Shown here: piece after piece, positions 15,555 to 23,269 of the stretch | Layout of the letters: every line of letters starts with the position of its first letter | Position numbering within the stretch: position 1 is the first letter of the stretch | Assembly (NCBI RefSeq): GCF_027257955.1 | Contig: NZ_JANZNQ010000027.1 | Location: 1-35,388 of the forward strand | DNA length: 35,388 nucleotides | From: Zhongshania aquatica | GTDB taxonomy: Bacteria > Pseudomonadota > Gammaproteobacteria > Pseudomonadales > Spongiibacteraceae | Direction of reading: 5' to 3' | The notes under the pieces: model-generated | Told to the model about the DNA's origin: nothing | Seen by the model: only the letters and a program-made list of their open reading frames with translations | The model's database searches: none | Position numbers and translations under genes: made by a program

Positions 15555-16241
15555 ATGACAACTCAAATTCAGACCATATATTCGCCGCACCACCGACGCC
15601 CTTTTTCTGGCATATGGACCATGACCCTTGTTACGTTATTAGTTATCGGCTTCACCGAATGTGTTATCGCCAGCACTAATGATGATAGCCACCGCCCCCC
15701 CCCTCAACGTACAACTGCAATCAACATGTTCGGCGGTGCATCCTACCAAGGAGCACCTGCCTTGGCCGTAACTGCTGCACTAGTAGAAGCTGGCGGTGGT
15801 AGCGGCAACTTCAGTTTTGCGAAAGCATTGGTATTCATGCTTGGCGAAGATACCGTCAATACCGAAGTTTCAAAATTGACCAACCAGTATGGCGAAGCAG
15901 ATCTTAAGACCTTTTTGGGTGGGATGGATTTGGCCATTGCGCTCAGCCTAAAACACGCCACCCAAGCCGGTGTCCATTTGCCAGAACCTGCCGTCCTTAC
16001 AGGTGTCGAGCTGGCAAAGACCTTAGTCAGCGCGGGCACCACACCGGATGGCACCTTCTGGAGCGGATATCTTTTCGATAAGGCCGTGTCCAACAAGATA
16101 CACCAACAAGTGATGATGGATATCAATGAGAGCGCGGGTTATGAAGCGGATCTGATAACTCATAAGATTCTTAACCAGGCTATGTACGACGTAGCTCATG
16201 CCTTGGGGATGAAAGATGTGAAATTAGCCAGCTTGCACTGA
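15555..16241 (+). CDS. exported protein of unknown function, ECF-regulon candidate
   Basis: The 228-residue protein has a basic N-terminus and a hydrophobic segment at about 22-36 (TMTLVTLLVIGFTECVIAS), which looks like a long signal peptide ending at VIAS, so it should be periplasmic. The mature part is unusual: Gly-rich LVEAGGGSGNFSFAKALVFML, then FLGGMDLAIALSLKHA, and a conserved-looking C-terminal region (SGYLFDKAVSNKIHQQVM and YEADLITHKILNQAMYDVAH) with several histidines that could bind heme or metal. I recognise no domain. An ECF-like promoter precedes it and AGGAG precedes the ATG at 15555. A decayed cytochrome and membrane protein flank it, so it is the survivor of a larger operon. 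Confidence 0.75.
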   Translation: MTTQIQTIYSPHHRRPFSGIWTMTLVTLLVIGFTECVIASTNDDSHRPPPQRTTAINMFGGASYQGAPALAVTAALVEAGGGSGNFSFAKALVFMLGEDTVNTEVSKLTNQYGEADLKTFLGGMDLAIALSLKHATQAGVHLPEPAVLTGVELAKTLVSAGTTPDGTFWSGYLFDKAVSNKIHQQVMMDINESAGYEADLITHKILNQAMYDVAHALGMKDVKLASLH

Positions 16242-16303
16242 AAATATGGAATTGCAGCTGCGCATGAGTAGCTGCCTATCACGGTAAATAAAAGGAACTG
16301 AAT

Positions 16304-16707
16304 ATGTTGAGCCACGCTTTGAGCGCATTTGGTGTTGCCGCCGTAGGCGGCTTAGTCCTAGCAGCAAGCATGCTGCGCAATAAATTCCCCCCATGGACAC
16401 TATCCCCCGTACATACGCTATTGGGCACCACCGGATGTGGAAATGCGGTGCCCACCATACTGACCGGTCTTCCGGACCTGTCACGAGCTCCTGAGGGGGC
16501 GCCCATGTGGGATGCGTATTAGCACATGGCAGCCATGCTGCTGGCGCTCACCTTATTTACAACGAGATTATTACTTGGTTTGGAACATTTCCAAATTGTC
16601 GCACCTAACACTACGTCATTGTACCCCGATGCGACAGGGTCTATCTCGTTTATTCTGGACGGCTGGCTAGGTGACAACTGATGTATGAGCACGGCGCCGA
16701 TACCTAA
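16304..16707 (+). pseudogene. DUF2231-like membrane protein, broken by stop and frameshift
   Basis: The frame starts MLSHALSAFGVAAVGGLVLA after an AAGGAA site and runs to an in-frame TAG at 16520. Reading on in the same frame gives HMAAMLLALTLFTTRLLLGL and ILDGWLGDN, then TGA. A one-base shift at about 16677 continues LMYEHGA to a stop at 16707. HxAAMLLAL, GGWLG and LVYxHG are the C-terminal hallmarks of DUF2231-type four-helix membrane proteins, so the two breaks interrupt one ~133-codon gene. It sits between the exported protein and folE and was likely part of the same transcript. Confidence 0.65.
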
Positions 16708-16792
16708 TCATACGCTGACCTCTCCCATTGATTTTATACTGTGCATTTTTCAACAGATCTGTTCTTACGCACCTCTACCGAGTATTTATTAC

Positions 16793-17512
16793 ATGCCCAC
16801 CAAAAACCAAAATTCTAGGTATCCTCGGCAAACCAACAGCACCGCCCCCCCTATATCGGCAACTATTCGCAAACGCCTAATCCAGGCTGGGAAACGCTTC
16901 TATGCAAATGACAACATTGCAGAATATCTGAAACCTGGAGAGTTAGATGCTCTTCGCATTGAAGTCGAACATCGCATGCGGGATGTACTAGACTCCCTAG
17001 TGATTGACATAAATAACGACCACAACACTATAGACACAGCAAAACGAATTGCAAAAATGTACGTCAACGAACTATTCAAAGGCCGTTATCAACCTGCACC
17101 ATCCATGACACACTTCCCCAATATATCGGCACTTAATGAGCTGATGATCGTCGGCCCAATTACGGTGCGCAGCACTTGCTCTCATCATCTATGCCCAATT
17201 ATGGGGAGGGTTTGGGTTGGTGTGCTCCCGAGCGCAGACTCAGAATTGATTGGCTTGTCAAAATACGCTCGTCTTTGCACCTGGGTTATGAATCGACCGC
17301 AAATTCAGGAAGAAGCCGTGATGGCGCTAGCGAACGAACTTGAACAGCGCATCCAGCCAACTGGCTTGGCCGTTGTAATGGAAGCAACGCATTACTGCAT
17401 GCACTGGCGTGGTGTTAAAGACAACCAATCAGTCATGACAAATTCCGTTATGCGCGGCGCGATGCTCGACAACCCCAGCCTGCGACGCGAGTTTTTAAGT
17501 TTGATAAAATAA
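16793..17512 (+). CDS. folE: GTP cyclohydrolase I (FolE type)
   Basis: The enzyme converts GTP to 7,8-dihydroneopterin triphosphate, the first step of folate and biopterin synthesis. The 239-residue chain shows the family blocks AKRIAKMYVNELFKGRY, the zinc/active-site CSHHLCPIMGRVWVG (Cys and His ligands) and the second zinc cysteine in ATHYCMHWRG. An ATG at 16685 would add 36 residues overlapping the DUF2231 relic, so 16793 is chosen; even so the first ~25 residues are a variable tail. It is probably an extra copy under local control, since housekeeping folE is seldom placed in such a cluster. The sigma-factor locus suggests stress-linked pterin synthesis, which is inference. Confidence 0.92.
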   Translation: MPTKNQNSRYPRQTNSTAPPISATIRKRLIQAGKRFYANDNIAEYLKPGELDALRIEVEHRMRDVLDSLVIDINNDHNTIDTAKRIAKMYVNELFKGRYQPAPSMTHFPNISALNELMIVGPITVRSTCSHHLCPIMGRVWVGVLPSADSELIGLSKYARLCTWVMNRPQIQEEAVMALANELEQRIQPTGLAVVMEATHYCMHWRGVKDNQSVMTNSVMRGAMLDNPSLRREFLSLIK

Positions 17513-18384
17513 TAGATCAGCCTATCTGATACCGCCCATGATCCACATGAGGCAAGCTGCATGACTACTGCCCTACCTGTTTTCGCTTAAAGGGTAGGCA
17601 TCAACGAATCACCAAAAGCAGTGTTTCGAGCATACATTATCGACATACTATTTCAGCCTCAAAACTAAAATTCAGCCCCTGCTTGACAGCGACAAATATT
17701 TATGATTTATTGCCCCTTATCAGATACTTGTAGTACAGTTCGCTAGACTGGTTAAATAAGTAGCTATGAATTGACTATTTTAGTCACACAAGATATGCAC
17801 CTGAGGGTGCAGCTGCAAATGTGTTAGTAGGCAGATGCTATAATTCTAACCCAGCGCATATACATGATAGCTGCCGGTCGTTTTTGACTAGAGCTACGCT
17901 TACGGTTTCTATCCCTAAGCTTCCTATACTTACTTTAAGTTGCCTATTTTACTTTCTAGCAGCTTAATATTTTCGAAGTGTCCGTATCGAAAAATACAAC
18001 GCAGTTCGGATCTTTCGTGTTCGAACACAAAATCTACTTTATTTAAGCATCCCAATTCTAATTTTGATTATTTCTGCGCGAGCTACTAAGTATGCACTAA
18101 TAATCATAATTGGTTACCGCACATAAAAGCGAAGCTGTCTCCAGCGTTCATAAAGCTTGCGTGATTGCGCTTCGCAATTCGAAAATCTAGTCGAAATTAC
18201 ATGCTAGACCAAAACACTTGCATAAGCGTTCCGCTCACTCGATGTGAGATAAAGTAATTGCGACCTACTTTCCGAGTGAAACGATAAGCGCACCATTATT
18301 AATCAAAGAAACATTCAATTCTTGTAGACAAGTTTATTGTCCTCAAGGCCCCCTTGGCTCCATTTTCTTGCCCCGCACCCTGCC
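17513..18384. other. long non-coding stretch
   Basis: About 870 AT-rich bases without a convincing gene. A small hairpin at 18164-18178 (ATTGCG-CTT-CGCAAT) lacks a T tract. I see no transposase similarity, tRNA or repeat array. It separates the folE locus from the accessory block and may hold an eroded boundary. Confidence 0.5.
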
Positions 18385-19308
18385 ATGGAAATAATAGATA
18401 TCAACTCAGACATTGCGCGGGGCATTAAAAAGGTTATTAAAATGAAAAAATCAGAATACAGTAATGGTGAAGAGCTTGAGACTAAATTACGCAATATTAC
18501 GGATATTGCGGCAGAAGGATTTGGCGCGCCTTTCGCGTACCTTTTCCCGCAAAGCTCCTCGGTTACCCATCTTAATAAGGATTGGATTTCATACGATGAA
18601 ACTGATGTAGGATGCCAAGTGCGAAAGCAGTTTGCAAACGGGGTGATGCACGCTTGCAACACTTTCATTGAAAAATATTATTCAGAGTATGATGTAAGCG
18701 TTGCTGCCCGAAATTTGATCGCCACGAATTCCATGATAAAACGAAAACAGAGAACTGTATTGTTTTTGGTTAATCATGACCGTGCTGGAGAAGTATTAGC
18801 GAAATTACCTGATGTTGTCTGGCATGTCTGCAGCAAGGTAAGGCAAACCCAATCAGACTTGTTTCTTCACGACGATAGGTTTGGGCTGCTTCCACCAGAA
18901 ATAGATTTTCTTGAAGATCAGGTCAATGAATTTCGGAAAAAAATGAGCGGTAAAAAGATCGCCCACCCCTTCGGAATTAAAAGTATTAGCTCGGACTCAA
19001 AAATTATTGGATTTTCTGGAGAATTTGAGACCTTTGAATATGATTTTCCACCCGCAGAAGAGGTTTCTGGTTTAGCATTAGTGGATGGGTTTCGCGAGTT
19101 TTGTAATACTGCATATTTAACAACTATCGGGGAGAATCAAATTTACGAGGCATCCAAAATTTTTGTCCTCAAGGACACAATGCTATTAAAAAAGATTGCA
19201 GAAGCAAACTACTTCTCTAAAAATATCCGCTTTATCGCCGACAAGGTGTTTGAAAGAGACCCTGATAAACCAACGTTCATACTCAAAAGTGTCGAAATAC
19301 TTGGTTAA
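18385..19308 (+). CDS. hypothetical protein, orphan of accessory region
   Basis: This protein of about 307 residues is not recognised. Two starts compete: ATG 18385 (MEIIDINSDIARGIKK) without a ribosome site and ATG 18442 (MKKSEYSNGEELETK) with AAAAAGG about 9 bases ahead; the frame between reads like coding sequence. The sequence is soluble and mixed, with no signal peptide or membrane segment. Residues RKQRTVLFLVNHD and later FEYDFPPAEEVSGLALVDGF stand out but match no motif I know. Base and codon use are AT-richer than the neighbours to the left, and the flanks are a long empty stretch and IS debris, pointing to acquired DNA. Confidence 0.55.
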   Translation: MEIIDINSDIARGIKKVIKMKKSEYSNGEELETKLRNITDIAAEGFGAPFAYLFPQSSSVTHLNKDWISYDETDVGCQVRKQFANGVMHACNTFIEKYYSEYDVSVAARNLIATNSMIKRKQRTVLFLVNHDRAGEVLAKLPDVVWHVCSKVRQTQSDLFLHDDRFGLLPPEIDFLEDQVNEFRKKMSGKKIAHPFGIKSISSDSKIIGFSGEFETFEYDFPPAEEVSGLALVDGFREFCNTAYLTTIGENQIYEASKIFVLKDTMLLKKIAEANYFSKNIRFIADKVFERDPDKPTFILKSVEILG

Positions 19309-19380
19309 ATCAATCAAATAAGGATAAATTTTTAATATTGTAGTTAGCATGCGACTGGTAGGACAAACATTTTATCTATA

Positions 19381-19797
19381 GTAGCTCAGACTTGAGCTGA
19401 CAGTTACCCGTTTTTTACCGGTGTCTGCCAGTTTAGATCTGAGCTAAATTATTCTCAGCCCAGATCGTTTTACCATCAAGTAAAGTTGCCATTGGTGTTC
19501 TGCCGCAACACATCTTGCCCTGATGAGCTCGCTCATTGTTGTAATATTTAATCCATTCGTCCATATCTTTTTGTAGCTCGTTAATATCGGCATACAGTTT
19601 CTTACGGAAGATGATCTGATAAAACTCTTGTAGAATGGTTTTGTGGAAGCGCTCGCAGATCCCATTGGTCTGCGGGTGCATGGCTTTCGTCTTCGTATGA
19701 TCAATGTCGTTGATCGCCAAATACAGCTGATAATCATGCTGCTCAACACGACCACAATACTCTGTTCCACGATCCGTCAATATCCGCAACATCGGCT
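19381..19797 (-). pseudogene. IS481-family transposase, C-terminal fragment with terminus
   Basis: On the minus strand the frame stopping at 19433 encodes ILTDRGTEYCGRVEQHDYQL, HPQTNGICERFHKTILQEFY and YNNERAHQGKMCCGRTP, the second and third acidic motifs of IS481-family rve integrases. Similarity starts near 19797; upstream residues of the frame are antisense to an IS66 remnant, so the N-terminal half is missing. Bases 19381-19440 hold related CTGACAG/CTGCCAG and CTCAGA/TCTGAG elements that look like the element's end. Confidence 0.75.
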
Positions 19798-20173
19798 GAT
19801 CGGAAAACGGCTGCAGGTACCCGATGGCAGCGCGACAGCCAAAGCGATTGAGTACAGCTTGAAACGCTGGGATGCGCTCACGCGCCACCTTGATGATGGC
19901 GCCTGTGCCCATCGACAATAACTGGGTTGAGAATCAAATTAGACCTTGGGCGCTTGGCCGTTCGAACTGGCTGTTTGCGGGGTCACTGCGCAGTGGCCAG
20001 CGTGCGGCTAATGTCATGACCCTAATCCAGTCCGCGAAGATTAATGGCCTGAACCCGCAGGCCTACTTGAAGGATGTAATGGAAAGATTGCCGACTCAGC
20101 GGGCGTCAAAGATCAGCGAATTACTGCCGCATAATTGGCGGCCGTAGGCAATGTGGGTTTGCCGGACGCTTAC
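19798..20173 (+). pseudogene. IS66-family transposase, C-terminal fragment with right end
   Basis: The plus strand encodes VPDGSATAKAIEYSLKRW, then after a one-base shift near 19905 PIDNNWVENQIRPWALGRSN and WLFAGSLRSGQRAANVMTLI, stopping at 20147. These are the closing blocks of IS66 TnpC with its C-terminal extension (ELLPHNW). The GGGTTTGCCGGACGCTTAC ending at 20173 fits the IS66 terminal repeat that ends GTAAGCG. The 5' two thirds and the accessory genes are absent; the left edge is fused to IS481 DNA. Confidence 0.8.
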
Positions 20174-20204
20174 ATGTGACCCACCATGCGCCGTCGATAA
20201 GATC

Positions 20205-20222
20205 GATAGCGCCAGCGCTATC
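20205..20222. repeat. short perfect hairpin just outside IS66 end
   Basis: GATAGCG (20205-20211), CCAG loop, CGCTATC (20216-20222). It lacks a T tract and so is not a clear terminator. It lies between the IS66 end and the minus-strand genes. Confidence 0.4.
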
Positions 20223-20326
20223 AGAGAAGCTCACTAGTGCTGCCTATGCCTCGCATCTTGATGGCATGATCGAAACTCATGATATTAGGGTCTGGGTGGT
20301 AATCCTCCCGTTTTTAACGCCGTAGG

Positions 20327-20875
20327 CTAATGTGATTGGCCTGCCTGCTTTACCTTGCACATAAATCGCTGCGCTAATGGCAATGTTAGCTCGCTGGGGA
20401 AGTAGGTATAGACCTGCACTTGAGAAAATGACCACGCAGTAATTTTTTCAATAGTATTGCCGTCACCTTCCAGTACTAATTCGATCAGTGCATCTAGGTA
20501 AGATTTTGATTTCTCATTCGAGATCAACAGGTATATTGCGCGGGCAATGCAACGCAGCTCTCGTTCAGTAAGTGCTTTTGCCGGAATAAAGCGTTGCTGT
20601 GCTTGTAGTTCAGCTTTGCCTCCAATGGCGACTTCAAGTTTTAGGTCATTCAGGTGCTGCATCAAGGCTTCAGACGCATACTCTACCAATAACTCCTTAA
20701 GTCCGACTTCGATGTTGGCAAAACGAGACATTAGCCATGACTGCACAGCCTGTTCATTATCGGATTCTCGGCCTGTACCAAGAATAGCCACCAAATCATC
20801 GTTATAGTACGTAGATAGACTGTTATTGATAACCTTTGCTAGAGAGCGTGCGGTCTCTATAGTTAATATGCTCAT
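20327..20875 (-). CDS. hypothetical protein downstream of Phd-type antitoxin
   Basis: The 182-residue protein begins MSILTIETARSLAKVINNSL after a strong AAGGAG site. It is predicted mostly helical, with LMSRFANIEVGLKELLVEYA and ALTERELRCIARAIYLLI; no signal peptide, membrane segment or catalytic motif is evident. It lies 66 bp behind a Phd/YefM-like gene on the same strand. It does not look like Doc, YoeB or RelE: it is longer and lacks their motifs. It could be the partner of the antitoxin-like gene or an unrelated island gene. Family unknown. Confidence 0.6.
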   Translation of the reverse strand: MSILTIETARSLAKVINNSLSTYYNDDLVAILGTGRESDNEQAVQSWLMSRFANIEVGLKELLVEYASEALMQHLNDLKLEVAIGGKAELQAQQRFIPAKALTERELRCIARAIYLLISNEKSKSYLDALIELVLEGDGNTIEKITAWSFSQVQVYTYFPSELTLPLAQRFMCKVKQAGQSH

Positions 20876-20941
20876 AGTGACTCCTTATTTCTAAGTGTTT
20901 TTCACATCGTGGTTTTCGTTAATTTATTCAGCAGCTTTTAC

Positions 20942-21157
20942 TTAAATAGAATCATCAATATCGAGTCGCTCGAGCTGGTCTGCCAGATTGGGTAACTCCG
21001 CTAACAAGCTTTCAAAGTGCTTTATCGATACTAGATAGGTGACCGGTTTCTCTTTGCGTGTAACGATATAGGCGTCAACGCTATTACGAGCCAGCGTGCG
21101 AAAAACTTGGTTCATCTCCCGCTTTAGCCGGCTGATAGGTATGTTCTCGACAATCAT
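20942..21157 (-). CDS. Phd/YefM-family antitoxin-like protein
   Basis: The 71-residue protein has the Phd/YefM layout: an opening MIVENIPISRLKREMNQVFR (the DNA-binding N-terminal fold), DAYIVTRKEKPVTYLVSIKH (the repeated 'xxITRxGKPxAVLVS' core) and an acidic, flexible tail ELPNLADQLERLDIDD that in the family wraps the toxin. GAGGAGG precedes the start. No known toxin follows; the next gene is an unrecognised 182-residue protein. It sits between that gene and the integrase, 71 bp from each side or less, so it is likely island-borne. It may stabilise the element or repress its own unit. Confidence 0.75.
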   Translation of the reverse strand: MIVENIPISRLKREMNQVFRTLARNSVDAYIVTRKEKPVTYLVSIKHFESLLAELPNLADQLERLDIDDSI

Positions 21158-21227
21158 TGGAACCTCCTCTCAGGCATTGAGATATCTGCGTTCAGCGGTT
21201 GGCCATTTCTACAAATGTATTTGTTCA

Positions 21228-22427
21228 TCAACTATCCACTCGCTCTTCCTGTACGCCAAGCATTTGCTCAAATGCAGAACCGTCTTGTCGCGTAAGATTA
21301 GGGATATATCGTGAGTACACTTTAAAGAGCATTTCAGTACTAGCGTGACCAAGAAATCGAGCTACCCACTCGGGATTTTCACCGGAAGCCAGCAATAGTG
21401 TCGCAGCGGTATGGCGGGTTTGATAAGGCCGTCGCATCTTGAGACCTAGATGACGGAGCAAGGGGTACCAGACACGCTTAGTAATGTTGTTGTGGTCTAA
21501 GGGCTTGCCTTCGGTATTGCAGAACACATAAGGGCTTAGCTTACCGGTTGCTAGATACTGAGCCTCTAATGCGGCTTTAACTGGCCCTAGCATGGGAATA
21601 TCCCGCTGGCTGCCGTCAGTTTTGGTGTATTCAGTCTTGCCTTGAACCAGTGTTTCTCTGATAGCAATCAGTCCGCGCTTAAAATCGACGAACTCCCAGC
21701 GAAGCCCATCGATTTCGCCAGTACGCATACCGGAGTAAAAGCGTACCGCATAATAGTTGCGGTAATCTTCGCGTACCGATTCGATGACCCGGTTAACCTC
21801 TATCAGGGAAAACGGTTCAACATGAGTACGCTGGAGCTTGAGCGGCTTGATATTCTTATAAGGGTTCTCAAAGGAATAGCGATCTGATGCCTCTTCCAAA
21901 ATACCCTTTAGTAGCGCCATATGAGTATTGATGGTCTTGGCTGCAATCTGCTCTTTACCGCCACGCCCTGGCTTAGATGCGAGCTTGGAACGGAACTCAA
22001 GAATCTCAGCTTTGGTGATATCGGATAACACACGCTTGCCGAAAAACTTGATCAGCGAATTTGAAAGCACCGATTCAATGTTGCGGGCATGAGATGCCCG
22101 CCACTCTATTTTCTTCTCGGTTTGCCATTGGCGTGCGAAGAATTCGAACCTTGGAGTATCAACTTCTTTCTCAGGCTTTGACTCTACGAAGCTAACTCCC
22201 GAGCTTGAGTGCAAGAACTTCGCAATATTTGAGCTGTTCGGAAAAAAATCAGCGTAGTTAAATTCGCCAAGCAGAATTTTGGCTTCCATTCGCTGAATAA
22301 ATGCTTGGAGTTGCTTTCTGTTTTTCGGACTATCGTCTAGCAAAGTCTGCTCGCGATAGCGGTTACCTTTAATTCGAAAATCGATAAATAACTTACCTGT
22401 CTCTGGTCTGGTTCGAATATTAGCCAT
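21228..22427 (-). CDS. int: tyrosine recombinase / integrase
   Basis: The 399-residue protein carries an N-terminal arm-binding domain (MANIRTRPETGKLFIDFRIK), a core-binding helical domain (about 100-190) and the catalytic domain. Catalytic residues are visible: Arg in YSGMRTGEIDGLRWE, Lys in KTDGSQRDIPM, HxxR-like TRHTAATLL, His in LGHASTEML and the tyrosine nucleophile in FKVYSRYIP. The ATG at 22427 overlaps the excisionase-like gene by 8 bp; the upstream extension of the frame is rejected for that reason. It is complete and likely the mover of the surrounding island, in operon with the excisionase-like gene. Confidence 0.93.
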   Translation of the reverse strand: MANIRTRPETGKLFIDFRIKGNRYREQTLLDDSPKNRKQLQAFIQRMEAKILLGEFNYADFFPNSSNIAKFLHSSSGVSFVESKPEKEVDTPRFEFFARQWQTEKKIEWRASHARNIESVLSNSLIKFFGKRVLSDITKAEILEFRSKLASKPGRGGKEQIAAKTINTHMALLKGILEEASDRYSFENPYKNIKPLKLQRTHVEPFSLIEVNRVIESVREDYRNYYAVRFYSGMRTGEIDGLRWEFVDFKRGLIAIRETLVQGKTEYTKTDGSQRDIPMLGPVKAALEAQYLATGKLSPYVFCNTEGKPLDHNNITKRVWYPLLRHLGLKMRRPYQTRHTAATLLLASGENPEWVARFLGHASTEMLFKVYSRYIPNLTRQDGSAFEQMLGVQEERVDS

Positions 22428-22653
22428 GTGAGACACCCCCGTTGGCCAAAGGAATTGCAAAGTTGCTGTTAAAACCTTCAAGCATTTCTTGCTCTATTAC
22501 TTCCCATATGTACAAGATCTTCCGTCCGCCAAAAGGACGTATGTAATGTTTACCCTCAAGTAGGACGCTATCTTTAAGGCTTTGCCTGATGGTTCTAGGG
22601 TCATATTTTATTTTTGACGAAAGCTCTTCAGTTGTAAGGTATGTTCTGTTCAT
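22420..22653 (-). CDS. excisionase-like DNA-binding protein
   Basis: The 77-residue protein begins MNRTYLTTEELSSKIKYDPR, a MerR/excisionase-type helix-turn-helix, and continues YIRPFGGRKILYIWEVIEQE, the wing and second helix found in small proteins that precede integrases with this arm domain. The GGAG ribosome site is well placed, and the end overlaps the integrase start by 8 bp. Such proteins help direct excision by bending att DNA; this role is inferred from position and fold. Confidence 0.75.
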   Translation of the reverse strand: MNRTYLTTEELSSKIKYDPRTIRQSLKDSVLLEGKHYIRPFGGRKILYIWEVIEQEMLEGFNSNFAIPLANGGVSHG

Positions 22654-22686
22654 GCGATCATCTCCAGCGTAGATTTAAATCGTTAA

Positions 22687-22704
22687 TGATAATATAAATT
22701 ATCA
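22687..22704. promoter_or_regulatory. palindromic operator candidate between excisionase and repressor
   Basis: TGATAAT (22687-22693), ATAA, ATTATCA (22698-22704) is a perfect inverted repeat in the divergent 128-bp spacer. A related half-site TTGATAATA lies near 22750 close to the repressor gene. This is the expected arrangement for a repressor controlling both directions. Confidence 0.55.
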
Positions 22705-22781
22705 TTTGATATTAAATATACCTAGATTTGCGATCAATGCAATCATTATTTGATAATATTTTTAATCGTTTGAGGTTTTAG

Positions 22782-23003
22782 GTGATCCGTTTTCATTTGA
22801 AAGAGCTAATTGCAGAAAAGGAGTTCGCGGAAAAGCGGCGGATTACTATTGGTGAGATAGCTGCGGAGACTGGGATAAATCGGATGACCCTGTCGAAGAT
22901 CATCAATCATCCTGGTCATAGCACGGTGACGGATAACCTAGATAAGCTGTGTAACTACTTTGATTGCGAAGTTGAGCAATTGGTTACTCATCTAAAAAGC
23001 TAG
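22782..23003 (+). CDS. Cro/C1-type helix-turn-helix regulator
   Basis: The gene uses a GTG start at 22782 with GAGG six bases upstream and encodes 73 residues. The helix-turn-helix is clear: ITIGEIAAETGINRMTLSKI followed by NLDKLCNYFDCEVEQLV, as in small Cro/C1 or Xre regulators (the HTH_26 type). It diverges from the integrase-excisionase pair with palindromes in between, so it probably represses or balances them. It is also 266 bp upstream of the helicase-nuclease gene and in the same direction, so control of that unit is possible. Confidence 0.85.
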   Translation: MIRFHLKELIAEKEFAEKRRITIGEIAAETGINRMTLSKIINHPGHSTVTDNLDKLCNYFDCEVEQLVTHLKS

Positions 23004-23269
23004 CCTTTCCTGCTAAGGTCTATATTCAGCATTCTGCATAAAGCCTTTTTGTAATTTAATGTCTCTGGAGTGCCTACTTCGGCGACCTAAATTAGGGGTA
23101 ATCTTGAGTATCTTGCATTTCAATCATGATTTTAAAGATTTGTAAGCCTATAGTTAGGGGCGTTGGCGGTACACCGTATGATGACGGTGGGTTACAAAAA
23201 GCCTAATATTACTGAGAGAATTTAGCCGTCAATACTGCTAATGAACGCTTAGAAATGGAGATGAAAGCT

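Noticed and set aside
18164-18178. Hairpin ATTGCG-CTT-CGCAAT as a terminator
   Set aside because: Only six pairs, no T tract on either side and no gene that needs it.
19907-19914. TGTGCCCA at 19907 as an arm-type site
   Set aside because: It is a single copy within the IS66 coding frame, without the 11-bp repeat pattern.
20150-20330. Left attachment site matching the tRNA-fMet 3' end
   Set aside because: No copy of the tRNA end or of the TGGGCACA triplet was found here or elsewhere in the window.
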